DNA of 64,000 nucleotides from contig CAVOGJ010000003.1 in assembly GCA_963695405.1 (NCBI GenBank), forward strand, positions 248,001-312,000, given 5' to 3'. The translations under genes were made by a program, and so were the position numbers. Under the pieces are notes generated by a model that did not search any database, was not told the DNA's origin, and saw only the letters and a program-made list of their open reading frames with translations. Origin of the DNA: CAVOGJ01 sp963695405 (GTDB lineage Bacteria > Planctomycetota > Planctomycetia > Pirellulales > Pirellulaceae). Positions 27,566 through 35,882 of this stretch are shown here, in pieces (positions within the stretch are counted from its first letter, which is position 1; every line of letters begins with the position of its first letter).

Positions 27566-28351
27566 CTAGTGCGGGCCCTCTTGGCGCGACGCCGGATCCT
27601 GTCGAAAAAAGTCACGGAAGTTTTCGTACAATTCCCGGTGCTGTGATCTCATCTCACGTGGTCGCTGAAAGAAACACTCCGTACTCACGGCGAAAAACTC
27701 GCCAATATCTTTCGTACCGTAGCAGTCCAAGAGCGTCCGCCTGCCTCGACGACAGTCGTCTGCCAGCCGCCCTGCTTCCACTCTCATCACTCGCTGCCAA
27801 GACTCGTACTGAGCGTGGTTCGTCATCGGAGGTATTCCGTCTACCAGGCGTCCGTTTTCCATATCGAGTTGGTGGGCAAATTCATGCAGCACCAGATTGC
27901 GAACGCCGGCCTGGCAGCGGCCACCGGCCAAGACATCGGCCCAGGACAGCACGACAGGGCCTCGATACCAGGCCTCGCCCTCGCGATGCGAATCGCCTTC
28001 GAGCACGACACCTCCGTCCGTCATGATTCGCTCCCGGGCGATGTAGGCATCCGGATAGACCAGGACCGACTTCACCTTATCGAAAAATTGATCCTTGCAG
28101 CCCAACAGCAATAGCGCGGCTTGGCCCGCGATGGTCACCTGAATCTCCTCTGTCATCTCCAGGCCACCACAACCTTCCCAGTTTTTCTCGGCAACGAGCA
28201 CTCGCAGATCATCCCGCAGCTTGTGTTGTTCTCGATCCGAAAGCTCTCGGTAGTGGTACACGTTGCGTTCGAGAATGTGGACCCATCCGGACGGATAGGG
28301 TTGCGACAGCACTCGCCGCCGCCGCTGTTCTTTGATCCAAGCAAGAAACAT
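27566..28351 (-). CDS. mtfA: Zinc-dependent peptidase, MtfA family
   Basis: 261 residues matching MtfA throughout, including WVHILERNVYHYRELSDREQ near the start. The zinc site HEFAHQLDMENG begins at residue 156, and a downstream Glu in DIGEFFAVSTECFFQRP is a likely third ligand. In Escherichia coli MtfA is a cytosolic aminopeptidase-like enzyme that interacts with the repressor Mlc. Mlc partners are not evident here, so the role is uncertain while the family call is firm. Length is usual for the family. Confidence 0.92.
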   Translation of the reverse strand: MFLAWIKEQRRRRVLSQPYPSGWVHILERNVYHYRELSDREQHKLRDDLRVLVAEKNWEGCGGLEMTEEIQVTIAGQAALLLLGCKDQFFDKVKSVLVYPDAYIARERIMTDGGVVLEGDSHREGEAWYRGPVVLSWADVLAGGRCQAGVRNLVLHEFAHQLDMENGRLVDGIPPMTNHAQYESWQRVMRVEAGRLADDCRRGRRTLLDCYGTKDIGEFFAVSTECFFQRPREMRSQHRELYENFRDFFRQDPASRQEGPH

Positions 28352-28663
28352 GCAACGAACTCTCTTTTTTGCTCAGCCAAGCTCAGCGTCCGGCATGTGG
28401 ATCGAAAAAACAATGCCGCAGCTGCCCGAACCGCGGCGGTACGTTGGTATTTCGGCGTGCGTTTCTTATCCGAAAGTCGACGCCCAGTCGAATTGGTCGC
28501 GGAGAGACACACTATCTTCTCAGCGTTCTCACTGGTTGTATATGGCAATCGGGAATCAGCGACGCTCTGCCGTATACAAGAGGCCGCCCTGTCCAAACCC
28601 ACGATCGTGCGAACATCCCTCGCCGCACTGCTTGGGAGGCGAGTCCTCGCGTGACAGCCGCAA

Positions 28664-28891
28664 TCACCATTGCCCCAGCTGTTGGTAATCGGCGAGCTGC
28701 TGCCGAAGTCTTGCTCGTGGTGCAGGAGACCGACGCAGTAGAACGATCGCACCAGCCAACATTAAGCCACCGGTCACCAACAAGCCAAGGGCTGCCTACG
28801 GTTGACCTCGCAGCCAGGCGATCGACAAAGAGACGACTAAGAACAAGCCACTAACCCGTAACCATACGGTTTGCAGCGCGTCACCGACCAT
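28664..28891 (-). pseudogene. Relic of a two-TM membrane protein with in-frame stop
   Basis: From the ATG at 28891 the frame gives MVGDALQTVWLRVSGLFLVV and SLSIAWLRGQP, then a TAG at 28796-28798. The same frame continues with AALGLLVTGGLMLAGAIVLL and RRSPAPRARLRQQLADYQQL to a TGA at 28664. Both halves are hydrophobic helices with positive-inside flanks, so they read as one protein of about 75 residues cut by a nonsense codon. The family is not recognised. Confidence 0.5.
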
Positions 28892-28939
28892 CGTTCGCTC
28901 AGGCAACAAGGTTTACGGCCTCGGAAAAATATGCCCTGT

Positions 28940-29024
28940 ATGGAAAGCGACCTCTCGCCCACGTCTGGCAATGGGGCCGTCGTTCGCGGACAGTCAGAGA
29001 ACACTCTTCGCCGTGCAGCCGATC
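28940..29024 (+). repeat. Dispersed repeat, copy 1
   Basis: An 85-base segment starting ATGGAAAGCG and ending GCAGCCGATC that recurs at 29331-29410 with a few substitutions and a short gap. The central block GCAATGGGGCCGTCGTTCGC is identical in both copies. Confidence 0.8.
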
Positions 29025-29330
29025 GTTTCGGATAACGCGGCCGGGAGATGATGTTGCCGAGCGAAGCGAGCCAGCCCGGCTTATTCCGGCTCGCGTTCAT
29101 CCGTTTGTTCGTCAGGCTTTCCCGTTGCACTGAGTACGAGTACGTGTCGCCTGACGATCTCCGCGTTAGGTGGCTGCATCCCTTCTACTGAGAATCTGGG
29201 GTTGTCCATTGTGGCTCGAGGCTAAGAACTTTGACGAACTGCTTGGGCGTCTGACACAAGTTCTTCTCATCGCGCTACGATGTTCTCGAGTGGCGACCGC
29301 AGATGATAACCACGAAGCACACGAAGTATA

Positions 29331-29410
29331 ATGGAAAGCGTCTCCCACGCCCGGCAATGGGGCCGTCGTTCGCGGACAGTCGGAGAACACTCTTCGCCGC
29401 GCGGCCGATC
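29331..29410 (+). repeat. Dispersed repeat, copy 2
   Basis: Second copy of the segment at 28940-29024, same orientation, 80 bases, ending GCGGCCGATC. It directly follows an 'accacgaagcacacgaag' tract, the type of motif often seen in repeated intergenic DNA. Confidence 0.8.
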
Positions 29411-29463
29411 TCCGCAATTCCAGGCCCAGACCGGCGCCCGACCTGGCTTCCCTTCGTGACCTT

Positions 29464-29529
29464 CGTGGTTCACCTGCGGCCACTTCGTGGTTCACCTGCG
29501 GCCACTTCGCGGTTCACCTGCGGCCACTT
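29464..29529 (+). repeat. 22-bp tandem repeat, three units
   Basis: Units 29464-29485, 29486-29507 and 29508-29529. The first two are identical (CGTGGTTCACCTGCGGCCAC then TT) and the third differs by one base. It lies in non-coding DNA. Confidence 0.9.
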
Positions 29530-29783
29530 CGCACCGACGCGAAACTGTGAGCTCCGGCGCGCTCCCCGTGTGACATCCCGGCACATCCGTACGTCAGCGA
29601 ATCGCCGTGCCACGCTGACGTGAGCACTTCTCACGGCCACGTGACACCCGGCTCGGCCGCCCCATCGTCGGCACGATATTTGCTAATGAAACCGCTTGGG
29701 CAAGATGGCCACCGCTGACAGGGTGTCGGCCGGTTGAAGCCAGAGCAATGCAGATCCAGGCGATCTCCTGGAGGAGGTGCGTG

Positions 29784-30233
29784 ATGTTACCGTCCATAGT
29801 TCCTTGGCGTCAAAGGATTCCGTCCACGTTTTCGCGATTTGGCGAGGATATGGAAGAGTTGATGGAACGGTTCTTTGACCAAGCCGGCAACGGCTGGAAT
29901 GTCGGAGACTTTAATCCATCGGTTAATCTCGCCGAGACGGAAAAAGGCTTCGAAATCACGGCAGAACTTCCCGGCCTCAAGCCGGAAGAAGTGAACGTCG
30001 AGATTCGTGAGGGCAACCTGTGGATCAGTGGTGAGAAGACGGAAGAAAAAGAGGAGAAGGGAAAGACGTTCCACAAGATCGAACGACGAACCGGTGAATT
30101 CCGTCGCGTGATCCCCTTCACTGTGCCTGTCAACGAGGGCAAGGTGGACGCGGTTTTCGAGCATGGCATCTTGAAGATCACGGTCCCCAAGAGCGAAGAG
30201 GTGAAGACGACGAAGATCAAAGTGAAGGGTTAA
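29784..30233 (+). CDS. Small heat shock protein, Hsp20/alpha-crystallin
   Basis: 149-residue ATP-independent chaperone that binds unfolding proteins. The ATG at 29784 has a strong GAGGAGGT site at 29771-29778; the longer frame from 29748 ignores it. After a short N-terminal arm (PSIVPWRQRIPSTFSRFGED) comes the alpha-crystallin domain, about residues 40-140: NPSVNLAETEKGFEITAELP, NVEIREGNLWISGEKTEE, the GEFRRVIPFTVPVNEGKVDA block, and FEHGILKITVPK, which holds the GILxITxPK signature. The C-terminus KTTKIKVKG has an I-x-V-type tail motif used in oligomerisation. A hairpin follows the stop. No CIRCE element is seen upstream. Confidence 0.93.
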   Translation: MLPSIVPWRQRIPSTFSRFGEDMEELMERFFDQAGNGWNVGDFNPSVNLAETEKGFEITAELPGLKPEEVNVEIREGNLWISGEKTEEKEEKGKTFHKIERRTGEFRRVIPFTVPVNEGKVDAVFEHGILKITVPKSEEVKTTKIKVKG

Positions 30234-30253
30234 GCAACTTCTCCGTGGGAAGG

Positions 30254-30288
30254 GAACGGCCGGCAAGGATTCCAATCGTCGGCCGTTC
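30254..30288 (+). terminator. Hairpin downstream of hsp20
   Basis: Perfect 9-bp inverted repeat GAACGGCCG (30254-30262) and CGGCCGTTC (30280-30288) around a 17-base loop, 21 bases past the hsp20 stop. There is no long T-run after it, so it is either a weak terminator or an mRNA-stabilising hairpin. Confidence 0.5.
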
Positions 30289-30438
30289 TCTCGTCGATTG
30301 GTTGCTGTGATTTTCTTTGCGTGCCAGCGCGAGGTCCGCCTGCGCCCGCAACCCGTGGTAGCGCGGCTCCCGTTCCTGAGTGCGCCGCGCACATCGCAGA
30401 AGGTACCAACAGCAGGCCTTTTGCCAGGCATCGCGCGC

Positions 30439-32913
30439 TCAGAAGAGTCGCGACTGTAGGTCCGCGCCGCTGCGTTGGCCCGCTGGCCCATCCTCGGGCC
30501 AGCCCCCGCAAAAGAGCCCCAGCAGCCGTCCGGCGGCCGCCATGCCACTTAGAAACGCTCCTTCGACTCGAGGGCCACCACACCAATCCCCACACGCCGC
30601 GACCGAGAGGGCGGCATCAAACAGGCAAGGGTCTGCCAGGGGTTCCGGTGGCAGCGCAAACCGCCAGCGATGAGCGGCGGCAGGGCAAAGCGGAATCGCC
30701 GCGACGCCCGTGGCTTCCCAAAAAGCGGTGGCCAATTGGTCAATGATTTCGGGTGCCGAATCCTCGAAATGAGCCTCCGTCCAGGTTGACGAGGCGTGCA
30801 GCACCCAGGTGTCGTGCGCCGGTTCTCGTCCCGGCTTACGGCCGTCGCGGGCGATCCAAGCAAGTGGCGAATCATCCACAAAAGCACCGGCGTAATCACG
30901 CGGCAGCGGCTCTTCGAGCGCCAGCATTACCGCCCAGCAACCATGCATCTTGGTCGAGCCGGCTTGCCCGGCAAGGGTTGGCACAGTCCGCAACAGTTGG
31001 GCCGTTTGACCGGCTGGCGCAGACACGATCACCGCATCGAATTCCCCCAGCGAGCTGCCGTCAACTGTCGACAGATTCCATGTCTCCTGGCGGCGTTCCA
31101 ACGGCGCGACTTGGGTTTCCAAGCGGACTTCCAGATCGTCCGCCAAATGCTGGCAGATGCGGTTCATGGTCGGGACCCCTACGTACCGCGGTGTCCCGGC
31201 TTTTTCGGCCGTTACGGCACCATGGTCGAGGACCACGATGCGTCCCCTCCAGGGATGCACCAGGCCGTCCTGCTGCCACGAATCGACGTATCGTCGAAAA
31301 TGCGGATCTCGTACGGTGAAATACTGTGCCCCATGATCGAACTGCAGCCCCCTCTCGGTCCGGCGCGTGGCCATGCGTCCTCCAACTCCGCGACTCTTCT
31401 CAAAGACCGTGACCCGCAACCCATGATCGGCCAGCGTCCGGGCGGCGAAGAGCCCAGCAAGACCGGCGCCGACGACCGCAACGCGTGGCGCAGGCTCGCG
31501 CACCGACCGCGCCACTTTGTGCAAGTACTTCCGTGGATCGAGCCGTTGGGCGTGCTGCTTTGTCGAGCGATCTCGCACCGTGCCGAAAATGGGGCGCGGC
31601 GGCGGAAAGGGGCGGTCGAACTGACCGAGACACCACAGGAGACCGCCGTAGGAAGCCGGATCCTGCCCATCGAGCGCGTAGCGGTGATTCAGATCAATCA
31701 TCGTCGCCAGGGCCGTGCGGGCGTCCGGCGTCCAATGCAGCAGGGACTTGCCCCACGTCATCCGCACATTGTTGTGCAACTCGCCATGGATCAGTAAAGA
31801 ACGCTGCGCGGCGTCCCACAAGTCATCTCCCGTGCGCCCCCGTGCCAGCACTTCCCATGTTGGCAGAGCCGGCCGGGTATCGCGAGCGTGTTCCTGCAGC
31901 GTCGCGAGTGCCCAACCTGGGAGCGCCGATGTCTGTCCGTGATCGGACCGATAGAAGCAAAAGTTGTAAGCTAACTCACGCCAGATCAGAAGTTCATCCA
32001 AGTACTTCTTTGCACCTTCATTGTCCTCTGCTGCCGCCTCGCGGGCAATGCGGAAGGGGGAGACCATTCCGTAGTGCAGGTAAGGTGACATGCGACTGAC
32101 GCCGTCGAGCAAGGCATCGTTTCGCCGTCGAGCGTAGTGGGCCAAGCCGGACTGCCGAAAGCGGTCCCAGCGAGCGTAACCGGCGGTCGAGCCACCCAGC
32201 GTCTCGGGCAGCGGACCGATCGCGTGATCGATCGCACATTGAGCGACAAGTTCGGCCACATCGGCAGCTTGGAGATCGAGCGGCTGGAATGGCAAGTTGT
32301 CGGGCACGAGCGGTTGATGACGTGGACTGAGCGGGAGGTAGGAGCGATTCAGACGGGCATCATATCGTCTCTGCGTGGCGGTGCGGAAAGCGAACGCCCG
32401 ATCGTACGCTTTACCGAGCAATTGCATGGGCGCAACACAGGCCGTATCGACGGCGATCACCGGCCTCCGCGTCTGGCGACCAAGGGCCATCGTCCAAGTC
32501 CGCAGAGGTTCGACGGGCATGTCTTCTGTCACAATTAAGGCGCTGCGGAGTGCCATCTCCTTCAAATGGCCGCCGCGGTGGCCGATCCGTTCCAGATGGA
32601 AGACATAGCCGACGTTCCGTTCGCCGATGGCGGCTTGAAGGTCGCGTGCGGCTTCCAACTGGAACGTGTGGTGTCGATCCGAAGCGTACGGGTATCGCTC
32701 CGAGAGCGCATGGTAAATCAGGACGGGGAGCCCCAATGCGTTGCCGGCTGCAAGGGCCGCATCGAGGGCGGGATTCTCATCCGCCCGCACGGCCGTCCGC
32801 AGCCAATACAAGACAAACTCGCCATCCGGCAGGTGCGGCTCACCGAACCCGCGTGCCCGCTCGCGCAGCCACGGTGGAAACAGAGCAACAAGTTGTGGTG
32901 AAGTGAGGGGCAT
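30439..32913 (-). CDS. Class II-like photolyase fused to renalase-like FAD oxidoreductase
   Basis: 824 residues in two full enzymes. Residues 1 to about 465 are a deoxyribodipyrimidine photolyase. The antenna-type N-domain has VLYWLRTAVRADENPALDAA, and the FAD-binding helical domain has DELLIWRELAYNFCFY, LLIHGELHNNVRMTWGKSLL and DLNHRYALDGQDPASYGGLL, closest in pattern to class II CPD photolyases. Residues about 475-810 are an FAD-dependent amine-oxidase/renalase-like protein: dinucleotide motif VAVVGAGLAGLFAARTLA, FEKSRGVGGRMATRR, FDHGAQYFTVRDPHFRRYVD and a C-terminal VEGAFLSGMAAAGRLLG. The first part should repair UV dimers with light. The oxidase substrate is unknown, and the tether may let it serve flavin redox chemistry. 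Alone on the minus strand. Confidence 0.88.
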   Translation of the reverse strand: MPLTSPQLVALFPPWLRERARGFGEPHLPDGEFVLYWLRTAVRADENPALDAALAAGNALGLPVLIYHALSERYPYASDRHHTFQLEAARDLQAAIGERNVGYVFHLERIGHRGGHLKEMALRSALIVTEDMPVEPLRTWTMALGRQTRRPVIAVDTACVAPMQLLGKAYDRAFAFRTATQRRYDARLNRSYLPLSPRHQPLVPDNLPFQPLDLQAADVAELVAQCAIDHAIGPLPETLGGSTAGYARWDRFRQSGLAHYARRRNDALLDGVSRMSPYLHYGMVSPFRIAREAAAEDNEGAKKYLDELLIWRELAYNFCFYRSDHGQTSALPGWALATLQEHARDTRPALPTWEVLARGRTGDDLWDAAQRSLLIHGELHNNVRMTWGKSLLHWTPDARTALATMIDLNHRYALDGQDPASYGGLLWCLGQFDRPFPPPRPIFGTVRDRSTKQHAQRLDPRKYLHKVARSVREPAPRVAVVGAGLAGLFAARTLADHGLRVTVFEKSRGVGGRMATRRTERGLQFDHGAQYFTVRDPHFRRYVDSWQQDGLVHPWRGRIVVLDHGAVTAEKAGTPRYVGVPTMNRICQHLADDLEVRLETQVAPLERRQETWNLSTVDGSSLGEFDAVIVSAPAGQTAQLLRTVPTLAGQAGSTKMHGCWAVMLALEEPLPRDYAGAFVDDSPLAWIARDGRKPGREPAHDTWVLHASSTWTEAHFEDSAPEIIDQLATAFWEATGVAAIPLCPAAAHRWRFALPPEPLADPCLFDAALSVAACGDWCGGPRVEGAFLSGMAAAGRLLGLFCGGWPEDGPAGQRSGADLQSRLF

Positions 32914-33243
32914 GGGTCAATTGGATTTACCGCGCGGATGAAAGGATCGCGTAAGGAGATGCACCGTGGCGGAGGAAAACAGCATGAAGAATCTGCCTCG
33001 GATCGTCATTGGCAGGGGACCCCCATCCGCGTCGCCACCCACGAGCACGTTTGCCGTCGCTCTGGCAAGTGGCTCTTGCGGAGAAGACGGCACTCGGTAA
33101 GCTACCTTCGACATCCGAGAACCCGTACAAGTTCGTGACTTGTTAACGACCCATCCGACGGGGAAGGCTCGGTCTGGCGTCGCCGCCAACGGATAGCAAG
33201 CCCTCCAGAGGGGCCGTCCCGGACAACCCACAGGCCAAAAAAA
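32914..33243. other. Intergenic region between divergent genes
   Basis: 330 bases between the photolyase fusion (minus) and the deaminase (plus). Frames through it are shadows; no RNA or hairpin of note. It would hold both promoters. Confidence 0.35.
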
Positions 33244-33684
33244 TTGCTCAAACACGAAGCCAACATGCGGATCGCGATGAAAATCGCCAGCGAAAGCCCA
33301 CGAGCGCCTTTCGGCGCCATCTTGGTGGATCGAGACTCGAATCGCCTGGTCGCGGCGGGCCGGAATCGATCCGACCAGAACCCGATCCTGCATGGCGAGA
33401 TGGAAGCGATCGATCAGTTTGCTCGCTCTGGAATGACGGGGTGGGACAACTTGCGGCTGTACACGACGGCCGAGCCCTGCTGTATGTGCATGGGGGCGAT
33501 CCTATGGGCGCGAATTTCCGAGGTCATTTATGGCACCTCGATTCCGCGATTGGTCGCCTTGGGGTGGCACCAAGTGAATGTACGAGCCGAGCATATTGCC
33601 GCAGCAGCAGATTTTGTGTCGTGCCGCGTCGTGGGCGGAATTCTCGCCGACGAATGTGACGAATTGTTCCGTCGAGCCCGCTGA
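33244..33684 (+). CDS. Nucleoside deaminase (CMP/dCMP deaminase fold)
   Basis: 146 residues with the zinc site of the cytidine/guanine deaminase superfamily: H50-x-E52 in ILHGEMEAIDQFA and C79/C82 in TTAEPCCMCMGAILWARI. This arrangement and the following VIYGTSIPRL resemble guanine deaminase (GuaD) and tRNA adenosine deaminase-like members; the bulk of the protein favours a free base or nucleoside substrate. The start is uncertain. The TTG at 33244 keeps the family's first helix (KHEANMRIAMKIA), while an ATG at 33265 would cut into it, and neither has a good ribosome site. Confidence 0.8.
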   Translation: MLKHEANMRIAMKIASESPRAPFGAILVDRDSNRLVAAGRNRSDQNPILHGEMEAIDQFARSGMTGWDNLRLYTTAEPCCMCMGAILWARISEVIYGTSIPRLVALGWHQVNVRAEHIAAAADFVSCRVVGGILADECDELFRRAR

Positions 33685-33887
33685 CGAAGGTAAGGGCCCG
33701 ATCAGAATGGACAGCCGACCGCCGGCGGGTGATGGCCAGGGGTCGGTGATAGGACGTTCACTTGCGAGCGGCGTCACACGCACGACGATCGCTACCGCGA
33801 GTCGAGTCAGCCTTTCGAAAAGCACGTGAAATGGCTACAACGCGTTAATTCGTACCTGGCGCGATTGACTGGAAGGACCACACAAAC

Positions 33888-35189
33888 ATGGCCAAGCGAG
33901 TGCTGTTTGATCACGCGGATTATCGAGACCTCTCTTCAGAAGAGTTGGCGTTGCTCCAGCAGGCCTATCTAAAAGCCAACGACGCGCTGAGGAAGAACTT
34001 GACGGACAAGGGTTTCACGGCCTGCTCACTCGAGGACAATCAGGTTTACGGCACCGATGCGAATTACCGCGCGGTGTGGGCTCGAGACGGGTGTAAGTCG
34101 ATTATCTGGACTCTCGATCTTGACGATTCCGATGTCCGTCATTGTCAAGCAGCGACGTTGCGCACGCTGTTGTCACATCAAGCGCCGAGCGGCCAAATTC
34201 CGAGCAACGTGACCATTGACGACGAGCAACCCGAATATGCGGGGGTCGGTGGAATCACTTCGATCGACAGCGGCTTGTGGTTGTTATTGGCGGTCTGGCA
34301 GTACGCCGAATCGACGGGTGACTGGTCGATCGTCGAGGAGTTTCGGCACCAACTGCAGCGGACGATGGATTGGTTGAGTGCTCACGATTCAAACAATTGC
34401 GGGCTGCTGGAGATTCCCGAGGCTGGCGATTGGACGGACCTCTTTGCCCGCAGTTATCACATTCTCTACGACGAGGTTCTGTGGCAACGGTGCCTCGGAT
34501 GCTACGCCAATATCCTGCGGCACTTTGGCGAAGACGAGCGGGCAGCCGACTACGATCGCTGGGCCGAGCACGTACGACGCATGATCCTTCGCAGCTTCTG
34601 GCCCTCCACGAAGCCGGACGGAAATGACGGGCTGCCCAGCTTCAGCGATGTGCAGTTTGCGCTGGGCGACGCTCGATACCTGGTGGCCGAAATCTCCCCG
34701 TTCAGCTTCAGTTGGCGGTGTGATGTGTATGGAAACCTGCTGGCCTTCCTCACCAACACGCTCGACAAGGAACGGGCCATGATGACGTTTCGCTTTTTGT
34801 GGGGAGTCGGCGTGAACCAGCCGGGACCGGTCAAGTGCCTCTATCCCCCCGTGCAGGCCGGTGATCGCGAGTGGCGTCCGTACTTTACGGTGAACATGCT
34901 CAATTTACCGAATCATTACCACAATGGTGGCATCTGGCCGTTCATCGGTGGTCTATGGGTGAGATACATCCACAAATTGGGGATGCCGCAGATTGCGCGG
35001 CGAGAATTAGTGAACTTGGCGCGGCTCTGTGCCATGGGTGCCTCGCAGGAATGGGAATTCAACGAATGGCATCATGGCGAGACGGGCCGACCGATGGGAA
35101 AGGCCTTTCAAGCCTGGTCAGCGGCCAGCTTCATCAAGGCATGTCACGCGCTGCATATGGATCCCGATCATCTGGCAGACCACCTCTAG
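33888..35189 (+). CDS. Six-hairpin glycoside hydrolase (invertase/debranching-like)
   Basis: 433-residue cytosolic (alpha/alpha)6-barrel glycosidase; no signal peptide. Features include NYRAVWARDGCKSIIWTLDL near residue 65, GQIPSNVTIDD, an acidic loop LLEIPEAGDWTDLFARSYHI with Asp as likely catalytic acid, and FNEWHHGETGRPMGKAFQAW near the C-terminus. The pattern resembles GH100-type neutral/alkaline invertases and related amylo-1,6-glucosidase-like proteins. It precedes, in the same direction, a glycosyltransferase and phosphatase that build a fructose-containing disaccharide, so turnover of that sugar is the likely job. The exact bond cleaved is inferred from context. Confidence 0.75.
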   Translation: MAKRVLFDHADYRDLSSEELALLQQAYLKANDALRKNLTDKGFTACSLEDNQVYGTDANYRAVWARDGCKSIIWTLDLDDSDVRHCQAATLRTLLSHQAPSGQIPSNVTIDDEQPEYAGVGGITSIDSGLWLLLAVWQYAESTGDWSIVEEFRHQLQRTMDWLSAHDSNNCGLLEIPEAGDWTDLFARSYHILYDEVLWQRCLGCYANILRHFGEDERAADYDRWAEHVRRMILRSFWPSTKPDGNDGLPSFSDVQFALGDARYLVAEISPFSFSWRCDVYGNLLAFLTNTLDKERAMMTFRFLWGVGVNQPGPVKCLYPPVQAGDREWRPYFTVNMLNLPNHYHNGGIWPFIGGLWVRYIHKLGMPQIARRELVNLARLCAMGASQEWEFNEWHHGETGRPMGKAFQAWSAASFIKACHALHMDPDHLADHL

Positions 35190-35882
35190 CCACAATCTGG
35201 AAACCACCCGAAGTTCGGCTGGAAGAAATTCGCTTAGGAAGTTTTTTTATTCTTGAGTTTATCCATCGGTCAGTGGAAAGAACGTATCAAAGCCGGCTGC
35301 GCTCTTAGGGTTGGGTTGCGAAACGGATCATGGATCGACATAATCGAGGACAGGGGAAAGAAGCGGTGTCGGCTGGCGACGGAATGCAACGCCTTGCCTT
35401 GAGATGATTCCCGAGCAGTCAAAGCGGCGTCCCCTTGCTGTGGCTCGCGACGGACTTTCAGCTTTCAGCAACTCCGTTTGATCGTTGCGATCAACGCGTC
35501 GCATCGATCCTCGGCCTCGAAACAGACCGTCGAGGGTTGCCTTGCGCGACAAAGCTCTCGCGACTTCCATCGGGGTGTCGAAGCGTCTGCCTTGCCGGAT
35601 CGTTCGACTCGGTTCCTCGCCCTCGTGGTCTTGCCACGGCTATTTCACTGGCAGGAGGAAGAACCCGGCGAGTTGGAGCTCGGTGTGAGGGTCGCCTGGC
35701 CCATTTGTTGGCCGCATTTGTTGGCCCCATTTGTCGGAAGCACGATGGCTAGATACGAACCGCGGACCCTCGCCACGGCTGACAAGCGTGCGATGTCCGA
35801 GGGCGTTTGGGCTCGAGCCACACAATCTACCGTAACATTCAGTTTAAATCAGCTGCCCACCTGAACCTAAAGGAGAACTCCT
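35190..35882. other. Long intergenic region upstream of disaccharide synthase
   Basis: About 690 bases. Crossing frames are Arg/Ser-rich and overlap in both directions, so no gene is supported. It contains a 13-bp triple repeat at 35698-35736 and, just before the next gene, AAAGGAG. The length suggests regulatory DNA or an unstable remnant. Confidence 0.4.
35698..35736 (+). repeat. 13-bp imperfect tandem repeat, three units
   Basis: GGCCCATTTGTTG (35698-35710), GCCGCATTTGTTG (35711-35723) and GCCCCATTTGTCG (35724-35736). Non-coding, about 150 bases upstream of the glycosyltransferase gene. Confidence 0.7.

Larger units (their letters stand above)
28352..29783. other. Repeat-bearing non-coding stretch with a gene relic
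   Basis: About 1.4 kb between mtfA and hsp20 with no intact gene. It contains a decayed two-helix membrane protein (28664-28891), a dispersed repeat present twice (28940-29024, 29331-29410), an 'accacgaagcacacgaag' motif of the kind seen in many intergenic repeats, and a 22-bp triple repeat (29464-29529). Long frames here are antisense or Arg-rich. The last 100 bases should carry the hsp20 promoter. Confidence 0.6.

Noticed and set aside
28153..28752. 199-residue minus-strand frame covering the start of mtfA
   Set aside because: Ser/Thr/Arg-rich, different frame from mtfA, no motif; one frame over in the same DNA reads as the membrane relic.
29464..29529. CRISPR-like repeat
   Set aside because: Three direct units without spacers and no cas genes in the window.
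29787..30548. 253-residue antisense frame over hsp20
   Set aside because: Mirror of the Hsp20 coding sequence with no family features of its own.
32917..33393. 158-residue minus-strand frame opposite the deaminase
   Set aside because: Overlaps the conserved zinc motifs of the deaminase on the other strand.
35435..35752. 105-residue plus-strand frame upstream of the disaccharide synthase
   Set aside because: Low-complexity Arg/Ser/Leu composition, runs across the 13-bp repeat and overlaps two other frames of equal quality.
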